A stretch of DNA of 50,769 nucleotides from Aerococcus sp. 1KP-2016 (lineage in GTDB: Bacteria; Bacillota; Bacilli; Lactobacillales; Aerococcaceae): assembly GCF_002252085.1 (NCBI RefSeq), contig NZ_NEEY01000011.1, positions 1 through 50,769 on the forward strand, in the 5' to 3' direction. The notes under the pieces are model-generated. The model searched no databases. It had not been told where the DNA came from and saw only the letters and a list, made by a program, of their open reading frames with translations. The number at the start of each line of letters is the position of its first letter. Position 1 is the first letter of the stretch. The translations under genes and the position numbers were made by a program. Positions 9,983 through 18,316 of this stretch are shown in pieces.

Positions 9983-10190
9983 ATTATTTCCCCCCGGTGA
10001 GACATGGCCATGTCTCGAATTAAAAATGTTTATCCGTAGCATATGTAAACCTTTAAAATGGTTCACACACTCTCTTCAATAGATAAATTCTATCAAGCTT
10101 TGGGGTGATTGGATAGTATCCATTTCCAATTATTTTTGATAGTCTCTACCGAACACTATCCCTTTATCTTTATAATATACCGATAAAACA
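9983..10190 (-). promoter_or_regulatory. structured 5' leader of the metQ-metNI-metQ operon
   Basis: About 200 untranslated bases separate the rplT terminator from metQ. On the minus strand they contain GATAGT/ACTATC, ATTGGA/TCCAAT and GATAG/CTATT hairpins. A perfect 18-base palindrome (9999-10016, GAGACATG and complement) follows directly upstream of the GGGGGG ribosome binding site. No T-box core (TGGNACCGCG) and no SAM-I features are visible. The GGGGGGAAAT next to the start resembles the sequestered ribosome binding site of SAM-III leaders, but the matching anti-ribosome-binding strand is not evident. Methionine-responsive control is inference. Confidence 0.45.
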
Positions 10191-10230
10191 AAAAGCCCAA
10201 GAACCCTCCTGTATGAGGTTTCTTGGGCTT
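10190..10230 (-). terminator. rplT operon terminator
   Basis: AAGCCCAAGAA pairs with TTCTTGGGCTT, with a T-tract on the minus strand, 19 bases after the rplT stop. Confidence 0.93.
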
Positions 10231-10248
10231 ATTTACATAAAATGTAAA

Positions 10249-10611
10249 TTATTTATTTTTTAAAGCTTCTTTAGCTTGTTCAGCGATTGCTGTAAATGCT
10301 TCAGCATCGTTAACTGCTAAATCTGCTAACATTTTACGGTTCATATCGATATTAGCTAATTTTAAGCCGTTGATCAAAGTGCTGTAGCTCATACCGTTCA
10401 TACGAGCAGCTGCGTTGATACGTGTAATCCAAAGACGACGGAAGTCACGTTTCTTTTGACGACGGTCACGGTAAGCATAAGTATAAGATTTCATTACAGC
10501 TTGTTTAGCTGTTTTGTATAATTTAGACTTAGCACCAAAGTAACCTTTTGCTAATTTAAGATATTTTTTACGACGACGACGTGTTACTGTTCCACCTTTA
10601 ACTCGAGCCAT
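10249..10611 (-). CDS. rplT: 50S ribosomal protein L20
   Basis: Large-subunit protein that binds 23S rRNA early in assembly and also represses its own operon. The 120 residues start [20 protein letters not shown], and conserved segments such as [13 protein letters not shown] and [13 protein letters not shown] are present. It is last in the infC-rpmI-rplT operon, 60 bases after rpmI. Its regulatory target is expected in the leader at 11430-11640. Confidence 0.98.
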   Translation of the reverse strand: MARVKGGTVTRRRRKKYLKLAKGYFGAKSKLYKTAKQAVMKSYTYAYRDRRQKKRDFRRLWITRINAAARMNGMSYSTLINGLKLANIDMNRKMLADLAVNDAEAFTAIAEQAKEALKNK

Positions 10612-10671
10612 TTAATTTCCTCCTTTTAGTACTGTCCAGTCCATGACTGAACTTCGATCATTCGTTATGAA

Positions 10672-10872
10672 TTATTTGTAGCTGTCCATCATTTGAGAGA
10701 TACGTTTCATATCTGTTGAATGAACTGTAGTTGCTTGTTTATGTTGACGACGTTGTTTCTTAGTTTTACCGTGGAAACGGTGAGAACGTTCTGAATGACT
10801 ACGTTTTAGTTTACCTGAAGCAGTCTTTTTGAAACGTTTTACTGAAGCGCGGTGAGTTTTTTGTTTTGGCAT
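10672..10872 (-). CDS. rpmI: 50S ribosomal protein L35
   Basis: Small basic ribosomal protein of 66 residues, [20 protein letters not shown], with the usual [13 protein letters not shown] centre. AGGAGG precedes the ATG. It lies 26 bases after infC and before rplT, the standard bacterial order. Confidence 0.98.
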   Translation of the reverse strand: MPKQKTHRASVKRFKKTASGKLKRSHSERSHRFHGKTKKQRRQHKQATTVHSTDMKRISQMMDSYK

Positions 10873-10898
10873 GTTTTTTCCTCCTAAATAATGTTCAC

Positions 10899-11414
10899 TT
10901 ATTTGTCAGCAGTCGGCGCCATTTGTAGGGACATTGAACGTCCTTCCATTTTTGGTCGTTGTTCAACTTCTGCAATGTCTTTCAGCTCTTCGGCAAAGCG
11001 TTCTAACACTTCGCGTCCGATTTCTTTATGAGTAATCGCACGTCCGCGGAAGCGAATACTTGCTTTTACTTTGTCTCCTTTTTCAAGGAACTTACGAGCT
11101 TGACGTAATTTTGTATCAAAATCATTTTTTTCGATTGTAGGAGATAAACGTACTTCCTTCAAGCTAATTTGTTTTGAATTTTGACGCTGTTCACGTTCTT
11201 TACGTTGTTGCTCATAACGGTATTTACCGTAGTCCATGATTCGGGCAACTGGTGGTTTAGCGTTAGGAGAAACCAATACTAAATCTAAGTTTACATCGTC
11301 AGCTTTAGCTAAAGCTTCATCTTTACTTAGGACACCTAATTGTTCACCTTCGGAATCAATTACACGAATTTCACGTGCACGGATATTTTCATTTACGAAC
11401 ATATCTTTTGCGAT
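10899..11414 (-). CDS. infC: translation initiation factor IF-3
   Basis: IF-3 binds the 30S subunit, prevents premature subunit joining and discriminates against non-AUG starts. The protein begins near [19 protein letters not shown] and carries the N-domain (about 1-75), the lysine-rich linker, and the C-domain ending [11 protein letters not shown]. The only ribosome binding site (GGAGGTG, minus strand, 11428-11422) is 7 bases before an ATC codon at 11414 and only one base before an ATT at 11420. No ATG fits, so translation most likely starts at ATC (171 residues) or ATT. A rare start codon is the known autoregulatory device of infC. The longer open frame to 11543 lies inside the leader. Confidence 0.95.
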   Translation of the reverse strand: MAKDMFVNENIRAREIRVIDSEGEQLGVLSKDEALAKADDVNLDLVLVSPNAKPPVARIMDYGKYRYEQQRKEREQRQNSKQISLKEVRLSPTIEKNDFDTKLRQARKFLEKGDKVKASIRFRGRAITHKEIGREVLERFAEELKDIAEVEQRPKMEGRSMSLQMAPTADK

Positions 11415-11429
11415 AGTAATACACCTCCA

Positions 11430-11640
11430 TTGATGCTGTGTACAATAAATCATTGTTGTTACATTAAATCTGTATGAAAGAGAAATTTCACATAGAAAAA
11501 CGACGGATAGAAGAAAGTCTTCTACCCGCCGTATTAAGCACACAAATCGAGTTTGTGTGAACTGAATATCTATCTACCCGAGGACGTAACTTGTCAACTC
11601 AGGTGAGAAACGGGTGTTTCTGCTTCTTTTCTCAACTTAG
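11430..11640 (-). promoter_or_regulatory. L20-type leader of infC-rpmI-rplT
   Basis: About 220 transcribed bases lie between the promoter and infC and form several stems, ending in a strong terminator at 11496-11532. Position and architecture match the L20-responsive leader of Firmicutes, where excess L20 favours early termination. CACACAAA/TTTGTGTG (about 11538-11562) is a second clear stem. Confidence 0.75.
11496..11532 (-). terminator. attenuator upstream of infC
   Basis: On the minus strand ACGGCGGGTAGAAG pairs with CTTCTATCCGTCGT and is followed by five T residues, about 80 bases before the infC start. As a terminator within a leader it is expected to be conditional. Confidence 0.85.
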
Positions 11641-11642
11641 TT

Positions 11643-11671
11643 AGTATACCATCATTTTAAATGGCGGTCAA
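11643..11671 (-). promoter_or_regulatory. infC operon promoter
   Basis: On the minus strand TTGACC (11671-11666) and TATACT (11648-11643) are separated by exactly 17 bases. Confidence 0.85.
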
Positions 11672-11725
11672 CAAGTTTTCTGTTTTTTATGATAACTTCT
11701 ACTATTTACTATGTAGTAAGTTTTT

Positions 11726-12133
11726 TTATGGTGTTACCCGAATCATTGTTGCCTGCATCTTAGCAATTTCTTTATTCGTTTGCGTATCATAAACAGTTGC
11801 TTCCGTAATCGTCAGAGTCTTGCCCGCCTTAATCACTCTAGCATCGGCACGGATTTCCTCGCCAACGGCTGGCCTGAGCATATTCACTTTGAATTCGACA
11901 CTCAATACTTCGTCACCTTCATCCATGGTGGTCAGTGCTGCATAACCACATGCAGAATCGGCTACGGTAGTCGTTACACCGGCATGTATGAAACCTACTT
12001 GCTGGGTCAAGTCATCTCGTTTCTTACAAGATAATGAAACAAATCCCGGTTCAACTTTTTCTAATTGAATACCCAACAAAGCTGAAAATTTTTGTTTTTC
12101 CAAGCTATTTTCAATCTTCTTATATAAATCCAT
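11726..12133 (-). CDS. PaaI-family hotdog thioesterase
   Basis: Predicted acyl-CoA thioesterase of 135 residues with a single hotdog fold. The family core GFIHAGVTTTVADSACGYAA (about residues 47-66) contains the His-Ala-Gly turn and the acidic residue on the central helix. Later segments SVEFKVNMLRPAVGEEIRA and EATVYDTQTNKEIAKMQATM are the usual strands. AAAGAGATGA precedes the ATG. It is not obviously in an operon; the acyl substrate is unknown. Confidence 0.85.
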   Translation of the reverse strand: MDLYKKIENSLEKQKFSALLGIQLEKVEPGFVSLSCKKRDDLTQQVGFIHAGVTTTVADSACGYAALTTMDEGDEVLSVEFKVNMLRPAVGEEIRADARVIKAGKTLTITEATVYDTQTNKEIAKMQATMIRVTP

Positions 12134-12171
12134 CTATTCATCTCTTTCATTATTTTTATCTACTAGGATCA

Positions 12172-12230
12172 AAAACAGTTCCTATTTGCACAAAGCTTTA
12201 GCAATTAAGCATTTGTGCTATAAGAACTGC
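12172..12230 (-). terminator. terminator of the hypothetical gene at 12262
   Basis: On the minus strand AGTTCTTATAGCACAAATGC pairs imperfectly with the arm ending GCAAATAGGAACT and is followed by GTTTTTG, 30 bases after the stop codon. Confidence 0.7.
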
Positions 12231-12261
12231 TTGCTAAAAAAACTATATCTAAAAGTAAGAA

Positions 12262-12702
12262 CTATTTTTTCACTAATTCGCGAACTGGACGTCCTTTTTC
12301 GTCATAGATGAATTCTTGTACCCGATGGCCATCCCCCATGGCAATCACCAATTGATCGCGATACGGTTCAGCAAGTTCATCAAACAAAAAGAATTCTTCA
12401 TCCAAATTTTCCATTTTACGTTTTGCTGCAATTTCGCCAGCACTACGTAATTTCACTTTCTTAGATGGTAATTTTTCAATGTTATGCTTTTCAATGCGGT
12501 AGTAATAATTATCGTCTCCATAGGTGATTTCAAGAGCGCCAGAATTGGTGCGGCGTTTCTTAATATTGGTATATTTCTCCTGATGTAAATCCCACCAACT
12601 TTGAATGCCTTCAAATGCCTCTTTTTCTGTAGCATATGAACCATGTTGTTTGCGTACACCATCACGTCGATTTTCCCAATAGTTTGTATAACACTCAACC
12701 AT
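12262..12702 (-). CDS. hypothetical protein
   Basis: I do not recognise this 146-residue protein. It is soluble and charged, starts MVECYTNYWENRRDGVRKQ, has a tryptophan- and tyrosine-rich first half (GIQSWWDLHQ, YGDDNYYYRIEKHN), and a C-terminal part containing LRSAGEIAAKRKMENLDEEF. There is no signal peptide or membrane helix. Upstream ATG/GTG codons at 12708 and 12711 are in frame but too close to AGGAG (12711-12715); the ATG at 12702 is correctly spaced. It has its own terminator and sits between a thioesterase and a MetQ-like gene, which gives no functional hint. Confidence 0.7.
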   Translation of the reverse strand: MVECYTNYWENRRDGVRKQHGSYATEKEAFEGIQSWWDLHQEKYTNIKKRRTNSGALEITYGDDNYYYRIEKHNIEKLPSKKVKLRSAGEIAAKRKMENLDEEFFLFDELAEPYRDQLVIAMGDGHRVQEFIYDEKGRPVRELVKK

Positions 12703-12794
12703 GTACATCACTCCTATATATTAATACATCTATCATATAGTAAAGGAAATGTTTTTGGAAACGATTTCAATTCGAAGCAACTTATTTCCCTCAC

Positions 12795-13619
12795 TTATTC
12801 TGCTTCTGGTAAGACCCAATATGTCTCGTTAGATTCTTCGTTAATTTGTTCAATTGTTTCTTGTAGCTCGTCAGATTGATAGATGGTCACTAAATCCTTT
12901 ACCCAAGCTTCATCTGCAGTTTCTGGATCAGACACTACTGCTTGTAGGAATAGTTGTGGTAATACATCTTCTTCTAACAAGATAGTTGAAAAATCTACAT
13001 CCGCATCATATGCAATTGACCCAGGAATAATGGCATATGACAAGTCAGCTAAAGTTCGTGGGATAGTGGCTGATTGCATTGGCACGATTTCAATACCGAC
13101 ATGATTTTCCGCAATGTCTGCTTCAGTTAAGTTGGAAGTATCAGCACCCTCTGCCAGACTAATCCATCCTGCTTTTTGTAAAATTAATAAGGCACGGGTG
13201 TAATTAGACGGATCATCTGGTATACCGACTTTATCACCTTCAGCCACCTTGCTTAAAGCATTTTTAGTACCTGGAAACAAACCAGCTGGTACCGTTGGAA
13301 TTGCAGTTACAGCTGTTAAATCTGCGCTTGCTTCCTCATTAAAATTTTCTAGATACAGGCTGTGTTGATCGACATTCAAATCTGCCGAACCTTCTTGTAA
13401 GGCAACATCCGCTGAGCGTAAGTCAGTAAATTCAATTTCTTCAATGGCATACCCCTTTTCTTCTAGAATAGGTGCAACTTCTTCTAAAAATAATTCACTA
13501 TATGGTCCTGGTGATGTTGCTACTCGAATTGTAGTTCCTTCATCAGTAGCCCCAGCTGAACATGCTGCCAATACACTTCCAAATAAACCCAATAACGTAA
13601 ATTTCAATATATGCTTCAT
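12795..13619 (-). CDS. MetQ/NlpA-family lipoprotein, orphan (third of three)
   Basis: Substrate-binding lipoprotein of 274 residues. MKHILKFTLLGLFGSVLAAC gives a lipidated Cys20, and GGAGGGGAAAATT sets the ATG at 13619 (an upstream ATG at 13640 lacks a site). The mature part has the NlpA layout (DLNVDQHSLYLENF, IPDDPSNYTRALLILQKAGW, PRTLADLSYAIIPGSIAY) but is clearly more divergent than the two proteins of the metNI operon. No permease or ATPase gene is adjacent, so it may feed MetNI in trans or bind another ligand. It has its own promoter. Confidence 0.85.
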   Translation of the reverse strand: MKHILKFTLLGLFGSVLAACSAGATDEGTTIRVATSPGPYSELFLEEVAPILEEKGYAIEEIEFTDLRSADVALQEGSADLNVDQHSLYLENFNEEASADLTAVTAIPTVPAGLFPGTKNALSKVAEGDKVGIPDDPSNYTRALLILQKAGWISLAEGADTSNLTEADIAENHVGIEIVPMQSATIPRTLADLSYAIIPGSIAYDADVDFSTILLEEDVLPQLFLQAVVSDPETADEAWVKDLVTIYQSDELQETIEQINEESNETYWVLPEAE

Positions 13620-13673
13620 AATTTTCCCCTCCAAGTTCACTAATGAGATACAATTAGCCTACAATCATCATAA

Positions 13674-13702
13674 GGTATACCTGAAGATATAGATAATATC
13701 AA
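13674..13702 (-). promoter_or_regulatory. promoter of the orphan MetQ-like gene
   Basis: On the minus strand TTGATA (13702-13697) and TATACC (13679-13674) are separated by 17 bases, 55 bases before the start codon. Confidence 0.65.
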
Positions 13703-13750
13703 ATATGTATCAAATCCAATCGTTTTATTCTATTAAAGAAAGATTAAATT

Positions 13751-13759
13751 TGGTATAAT
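13751..13759 (+). promoter_or_regulatory. tag promoter, extended -10
   Basis: TG-G-TATAAT, with TATAAT at 13754-13759, lies 46 bases before the tag start codon. The -35 is weak. Confidence 0.55.
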
Positions 13760-13805
13760 TTGACCTTAATCAATACAATACAAGAATTGGGAAAGAGGAA
13801 ATACT

Positions 13806-14339
13806 ATGGTCACCAGATGCCAATTTGCCAATACACCTCAAATGATTGCCTATCATGATGAGGAATGGGGCAAAATGAAAAATAGTAGCCAAGAAATATT
13901 TGAAGCGCTCAGTTTAGAAGCTATGCAAGCCGGTCTTTCTTGGGCAATTATTTTAAATAAACGTCAAGCAATGCGTCACGCATATGCTAACTTTGATATG
14001 GTACAGCTTTCCCGTTTTGATGAAGCAGATGTGGAACGTTTGATGCTTGATGAAGGAATTATTCGCCATCGTTTAAAAATTAAGGCGATGATTCACAATG
14101 CTCAACTTGCACTTTCCATTGAAGAGAGTCCCCAATTACCCTCTTTTAGAGATTATATTTATCAAATGGCTGCAGACTTTTCGCATCAATTGAACAATCA
14201 AGAGGATGACATTAACCAGGCTATGGCTAAACAATTAAAGAAAACAGGCTTTAAATTTGTTGGTCCCACCATTGTAGAGGCCTTTCTTGAAGCGATTGGT
14301 GTTTATAATCATCATGATAGCCAATGTTTTTTACGTTAA
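13806..14339 (+). CDS. tag: DNA-3-methyladenine glycosylase I
   Basis: Base-excision repair glycosylase that removes 3-methyladenine from alkylated DNA. The 177-residue protein has the Tag zinc-snap residues at both ends: Cys5 (TRCQF) and His17 (YHDEEWG) at the N-terminus, and the HHDSQCF motif (about 169-175) at the C-terminus. EALSLEAMQAGLSWAIIL and KKTGFKFVGPTIVEAFLEAIG are the family's helix-hairpin-helix region and last helix. AGAGGAAA precedes the ATG. It is monocistronic. Confidence 0.95.
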   Translation: MVTRCQFANTPQMIAYHDEEWGKMKNSSQEIFEALSLEAMQAGLSWAIILNKRQAMRHAYANFDMVQLSRFDEADVERLMLDEGIIRHRLKIKAMIHNAQLALSIEESPQLPSFRDYIYQMAADFSHQLNNQEDDINQAMAKQLKKTGFKFVGPTIVEAFLEAIGVYNHHDSQCFLR

Positions 14340-14350
14340 TATTGTTAATT

Positions 14351-14370
14351 TTTACAAATTTTTTTGTAAA
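14351..14370. repeat. palindrome upstream of the HAD phosphatase gene
   Basis: TTTACAAA and TTTGTAAA are separated by four T residues, between tag and the next gene. It could be the tag terminator or an operator for the downstream gene; the sequence alone does not decide. Confidence 0.45.
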
Positions 14371-14474
14371 TTTACCGAATCATGACTTATTTTTTACATG
14401 AATTTATTAGTTATATTTTATAATTAAGTAATCTTACCATTGCGGAAGTTTACAACTAGGCGAGGAGTTTATAC

Positions 14475-15665
14475 ATGCAAGCTAAAATCACCCAACAAAA
14501 ATGGGATCCATTTGTTTTCCAACGATTAAATGACACAATTAGCCAAGCTTCTACGGATGTTACAGCAGATGTGGCTGACCGTTCGTATGTTGTATTTGAC
14601 TTTGATAATACAACTATTCTGCATGATATCGAAGATCATCTTATGATGTATATGCTAGATCACTTGGCTTATAAAATGACGCCCGAGGAATTTTACCAGG
14701 TCCTAACCAACGGTCCTATGAATTTCCAACAACCTATCTTTCCGAACACGCATAACATGGCTACTTTTATTGATTTAGCAGATGATATTATTGCGCAATA
14801 CCAAGTTTTATATACCGACTACATTGATGTCCCTGAAGATGAGCGCATTCCATTGGCTGAAATAAAAGATTTCGCCCAATATAATGAATTTGCTGCAAAA
14901 TTACGTTTGTACTATCAATTAGCTGGGCATGAATTCTCAAGAACTCCTGGTGAAAATTCACCCATCTACTGGTTTAAAGGCTACACGACGCAAGAGTTCT
15001 CAGCACTTTCTATTAAAGTATTTGAAGATGCTTTAAACAAACCGCTTACGCTTCGTCGCCTATTCTCTAGCCAACATATAAAGAGTAGAGTGGGTAAAGT
15101 GGAATCTACCTTCGAACAAGGTATTCGTGTACCTGAAGAAATACTTCAATTATGGTCTGTTTTACGCGAAAATAATATAGATATTTATGTCATCAGTGCA
15201 TCGCCAATCGATTTAGTAAGAACCGTTGCTAGTCAAGCACCATTTAACCTACCCAAAGATCAAATTTTTGGCATGTGCTATGACGTCACACATGACGGTA
15301 TTATCGATAGTCGTATTGAAGCTGGCACCTTAATTACTAAGGGGCTTGGAAAAGTAGAAGTCATCAAGGAATTCTTAGAACGTAAATATCAAAAAGAACC
15401 GCTCATGTTATTCGGTGATTCAATGGGCGACTACCCAATGATGACTCAATTACCTTTTGTAAAATTATCAGTACTGTTCAATCGTTATGCTGCTGACAAT
15501 ACGCAACAATTAGTCTTAAAGGCCATCAATTCTTATCGTCAAGATAACAGTAAGCTAGTCTTACAAGGTCGTGATGAAAACAAAGGAACCTTGCGTCCAA
15601 GTATGTCTACAATTCCATTGGGACACTTAGAACCTGTACTGCAAGCTGAAGAAGTATATCTATAA
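14475..15665 (+). CDS. HAD-superfamily phosphatase
   Basis: Predicted cytoplasmic phosphohydrolase of 396 residues. HAD motif I is FDFDNTT (about residues 42-48, with nucleophile and acid/base Asp), motif II is YVISASP (about 236-242), and motif IV is FGDSMGDYPMM (about 313-323). A large alpha-helical cap of about 190 residues sits between motifs I and II. The arrangement resembles phosphoserine-phosphatase-like HAD proteins, but the substrate is unknown. GCGAGGAG precedes the ATG. A bidirectional terminator follows the stop codon by a few bases. Confidence 0.85.
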   Translation: MQAKITQQKWDPFVFQRLNDTISQASTDVTADVADRSYVVFDFDNTTILHDIEDHLMMYMLDHLAYKMTPEEFYQVLTNGPMNFQQPIFPNTHNMATFIDLADDIIAQYQVLYTDYIDVPEDERIPLAEIKDFAQYNEFAAKLRLYYQLAGHEFSRTPGENSPIYWFKGYTTQEFSALSIKVFEDALNKPLTLRRLFSSQHIKSRVGKVESTFEQGIRVPEEILQLWSVLRENNIDIYVISASPIDLVRTVASQAPFNLPKDQIFGMCYDVTHDGIIDSRIEAGTLITKGLGKVEVIKEFLERKYQKEPLMLFGDSMGDYPMMTQLPFVKLSVLFNRYAADNTQQLVLKAINSYRQDNSKLVLQGRDENKGTLRPSMSTIPLGHLEPVLQAEEVYL

Positions 15666-15710
15666 AGAAAAACAACCTGAAAGCTCGTCGCTTTCAGGTT
15701 GTTTTTCTTT
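15665..15710. terminator. bidirectional terminator between the HAD gene and thrS
   Basis: AAAAACAACCTGAAAGC pairs with GCTTTCAGGTTGTTTTT around a five-base loop, with T-tracts on both strands. It ends the HAD gene on the plus strand. On the minus strand it marks the end of a thrS 3' untranslated region that includes the repeat array at 15729-16003. Confidence 0.93.
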
Positions 15711-15728
15711 TATTGAGGAAATCTGATA

Positions 15729-16003
15729 CTAAAACAGGATGGTGAACGCTATGGTTCTCATCCTTTGAAGTTGAGTTCGAAACAGCAATCCACCTCCTGC
15801 TTCAGATGAACTAGTCGATGTCTACCGTCATCACCGTCATTCACCTTCCACCAGTTGAGGGCTGACCGCTATTGCTCTCATCCTATAAAGTTGAGTTCGG
15901 ACCTCCAGAAAGCCCTGCGCTTCAGACTATATTGCGCCACACTGCGTGCGTCACTGCTACAGTCTTCCACCGGTGGCTTTCTAAGCGTCGGTCCTCACAT
16001 CCT
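15729..16003 (-). repeat. 119-bp mosaic 3'-UTR repeat array 1 (thrS)
   Basis: Read in the thrS sense, the stop codon is followed after one base by AGGATGTGAG, then a Y-type module (16003-15885, outer stems GGACC/GGTCC and AAAGCC/GGCTTT) and an X-type module (15884-15765, outer stem of the GCAATAGC type, central hairpin GATGACGGTAGACATC). A degenerate remnant to about 15729 follows. Each module is closed by TGAG/CTCA and carries the shared tail CGAACTCAACTT. The array ends before the bidirectional terminator, so it should be part of thrS mRNA. Confidence 0.85.
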
Positions 16004-16004
16004 A

Positions 16005-17933
16005 TTATTTATATTCTTTGATTTCTGCTTCTAATTGGGCGAAGAATTCATCGAATGGCATTGATAATGTTTCTTTTGAACCGTATTGACGCACTGTTAC
16101 TGTATTGTTTTCGATTTCTTGGTCACCGAATACTAATTGGTAAGGTACTTTTTGTGTCTGTGCTTCACGGATCTTGTAACCCATTTTTTCGTTACGGTTA
16201 TCCACTTCAACACGCATACCTGCTGCTTTCATGCGACGACGAATTTCTTCTACATGGTCACCATGGGCTTCATCGTTTACAGGGATTAATTTAGCTTGAA
16301 CTGGTGCTAACCAAGCTGGGAATGCGCCCTTGTATTCTTCAATTAGGTAAGCTACAAAACGTTCCATTGTTGATAATAAACCACGGTGGATTACTACTGG
16401 ACGATGTGTATCTTGTCCATCTTGTCCAACATATGTTAAGTCAAAGCGTTCTGGTAATAGGAAGTCTAATTGGATAGTAGACATTGTTTCCTCATTACCT
16501 AAAGCTGTCTTGAATTGGATATCTAATTTTGGACCGTAGAAGGCTGCTTCCCCTTCTGCTTCGAAGTATTCTAATCCTAAGTCATCCATCGCTTCTTTTA
16601 ACATGCCTTGCGCTTTTTCCCACATTGCATCATCATCAAAGTATTTTTCAGTATTGTTTGGATCTCTGTATGATAAACGGAAACGGTAGTCAGAAATCTT
16701 GAAGTCTTTATATACTTCTTTGATTAATGTAATCATACGGGTGAACTCTTCTTTAATTTGGTCAGGACGTACGAATACGTGTGCATCATTTAAAGTCATT
16801 TCACGTACACGTTGTAAACCAGATAATGCACCAGATTTTTCATAACGGTGCATCATACCTAATTCGGCGATACGAATTGGGAATTCACGGTAAGAATGGA
16901 TATCATTTTTGTAGATCATCATGTGGTGTGGGCAGTTCATTGGACGTAATACCAATTGTTCACCGTCACCTAAGTCCATTGGTGGGAACATGTCATCATG
17001 ATAGTGATCCCAGTGACCTGAAGTTTTGTATAGATCAACGTTTGCCATGATTGGTGTGTACACATGGTTGTAACCAAGTGAAACTTCCTTATCTACTACA
17101 TAACGTTCGATGGTACGACGAATTGTTGCACCCTTTGGTAGCCAGAATGGTAGACCTGAACCAACTTCTGGGCTAATCATGAATAAATCTAATTCTTTAC
17201 CCAATTTACGGTGGTCGCGCTCTTTCGCTTCTTCACGTTGTTTGATAAATTCTTTAAGATCTTTTTTGTCAAAAAAGGCAGTACCGTATACACGTTGCAT
17301 CATTTTGTTGTCAGAGTTACCTCTCCAATATGCACCGGCTACAGAAAGTAATTTGAATTCTTTGATATAACCTGTAGATGGTACGTGGATACCACGGCAA
17401 AGGTCAGTAAATTCACCTTGCGAATATACTGTTAAAATTTCATCTTCTGGTAAATCAGCGATGATTTCAATTTTGTATGGGTCATCAGCAAAAATTTCAT
17501 TGGCTTCTGCACGAGTTACTTCACGACGTACAATTGGGAAGTCTTCTTTTACAATTTTAGCCATTTCAGCTTCAATTGTTGGTAGATCTTCTTCTGCAAT
17601 TTGATTGTCTTGGTCAGTATCATAGTAGAAACCTGTTTCAATTGCTGGACCTACACCGAAATGAATTTCTGGGTATAAACGTTTCATCGCTTGCGCCATT
17701 AAATGGGCTGTGGAATGGCGTAAGATACCTAACGCATCTTGGTGTTTAGGGTCGACGATTTCAATGGCACCGTCTTGGTTAATTGGGGCATTTAAATCTA
17801 CCAATTCACCGTTAATTTTAGCAGCTAATGCTCTTTTTGCTAAAGAGTTAGAGATTGAGGCAGCGACATCGCGGCCAGTTACACCGGCTTCGAAAGATTT
17901 CTTCGCCCCATCTGGGAATACTAATTCAATCAT
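16005..17933 (-). CDS. thrS: threonine--tRNA ligase
   Basis: Class II aminoacyl-tRNA synthetase charging tRNA-Thr. The 642 residues cover the TGS domain (about 1-60), the editing domain with [14 protein letters not shown] (about 73-86), the catalytic core with [12 protein letters not shown] and the zinc-site residues, and the C-terminal anticodon-binding domain (from about 540). AGGAGGATGAA precedes the ATG. Expression is controlled by a T-box leader. Its 3' end abuts a repeat array one base after the TAA. Confidence 0.98.
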   Translation of the reverse strand: MIELVFPDGAKKSFEAGVTGRDVAASISNSLAKRALAAKINGELVDLNAPINQDGAIEIVDPKHQDALGILRHSTAHLMAQAMKRLYPEIHFGVGPAIETGFYYDTDQDNQIAEEDLPTIEAEMAKIVKEDFPIVRREVTRAEANEIFADDPYKIEIIADLPEDEILTVYSQGEFTDLCRGIHVPSTGYIKEFKLLSVAGAYWRGNSDNKMMQRVYGTAFFDKKDLKEFIKQREEAKERDHRKLGKELDLFMISPEVGSGLPFWLPKGATIRRTIERYVVDKEVSLGYNHVYTPIMANVDLYKTSGHWDHYHDDMFPPMDLGDGEQLVLRPMNCPHHMMIYKNDIHSYREFPIRIAELGMMHRYEKSGALSGLQRVREMTLNDAHVFVRPDQIKEEFTRMITLIKEVYKDFKISDYRFRLSYRDPNNTEKYFDDDAMWEKAQGMLKEAMDDLGLEYFEAEGEAAFYGPKLDIQFKTALGNEETMSTIQLDFLLPERFDLTYVGQDGQDTHRPVVIHRGLLSTMERFVAYLIEEYKGAFPAWLAPVQAKLIPVNDEAHGDHVEEIRRRMKAAGMRVEVDNRNEKMGYKIREAQTQKVPYQLVFGDQEIENNTVTVRQYGSKETLSMPFDEFFAQLEAEIKEYK

Positions 17934-17978
17934 GTTTCATCCTCCTATTTGGTATTTATCTATAGATATAATAGACAC

Positions 17979-18016
17979 AAAAAAGTCCCATTCTAGTCTT
18001 TCGACTAAAATGGGAC
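17979..18016 (-). terminator. T-box terminator hairpin
   Basis: On the minus strand GTCCCATTTTAGTC pairs with GACTAGAATGGGAC, followed by six T residues, 45 bases before the thrS start. It is expected to be alternative to the antiterminator formed by the T-box core. Confidence 0.9.
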
Positions 18017-18268
18017 GCTATTAAACAATTTGCGTGGTTCCACCCAAGTTCAGTAAATTTGTCAGTCGACAAATCTACCCTCTATTGCTGATAATGGGGG
18101 CAACCCTTACACCTTAAGCTATGTACCTTGATTTGGTCATAAATTTCGGTGCGATCTAAAGAGTGGTTAACTAAATGGCTTTGCAAGTTTCTCACTTACC
18201 AACTTGTCCCTGATTACCCATCATCTAGCGTGTCTCTTATCCTTGATAGAAAATATTCATTACGAGGA
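17979..18268 (-). promoter_or_regulatory. T-box riboswitch of thrS
   Basis: About 290 bases of leader precede thrS. The T-box core GGGTGGAACCACGC (minus strand, 18045-18032) is the segment that binds the free acceptor end of uncharged tRNA. It lies just upstream of a strong terminator (18016-17979). The upstream half forms the long specifier stem I. The specifier codon should be a Thr codon; ACC occurs in the right half of stem I, but I cannot place the specifier loop with certainty. Confidence 0.92.
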
Positions 18269-18270
18269 TA

Positions 18271-18299
18271 AGTATAAGCATCACATTTTCAAATGTCAA
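18271..18299 (-). promoter_or_regulatory. thrS promoter
   Basis: A consensus promoter reads on the minus strand: TTGACA (18299-18294), 17 bases, TATACT (18276-18271). It starts only 17 bases after the asp23 stop codon. Confidence 0.9.
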
Positions 18300-18316
18300 A
18301 TAATTTCCGGTTAAAA

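Noticed and set aside
9983-10190. T-box or SAM riboswitch upstream of metQ
   Set aside because: No T-box core and no terminator/antiterminator pair. The SAM-III-like GGGGGGAAAT lacks an evident partner strand. Kept only as an uncharacterised leader.
10899-11543. Long form of IF-3 starting at 11543
   Set aside because: The extra 43 codons lie in the L20-type leader and cross the attenuator; the ribosome binding site and family N-terminus point to 11414 or 11420.
14351-14370. Pho-box operator before the HAD phosphatase gene
   Set aside because: TTTACA-like words are present, but the arrangement is a simple palindrome in AT-rich DNA and does not show the spaced direct repeats of PhoP sites.
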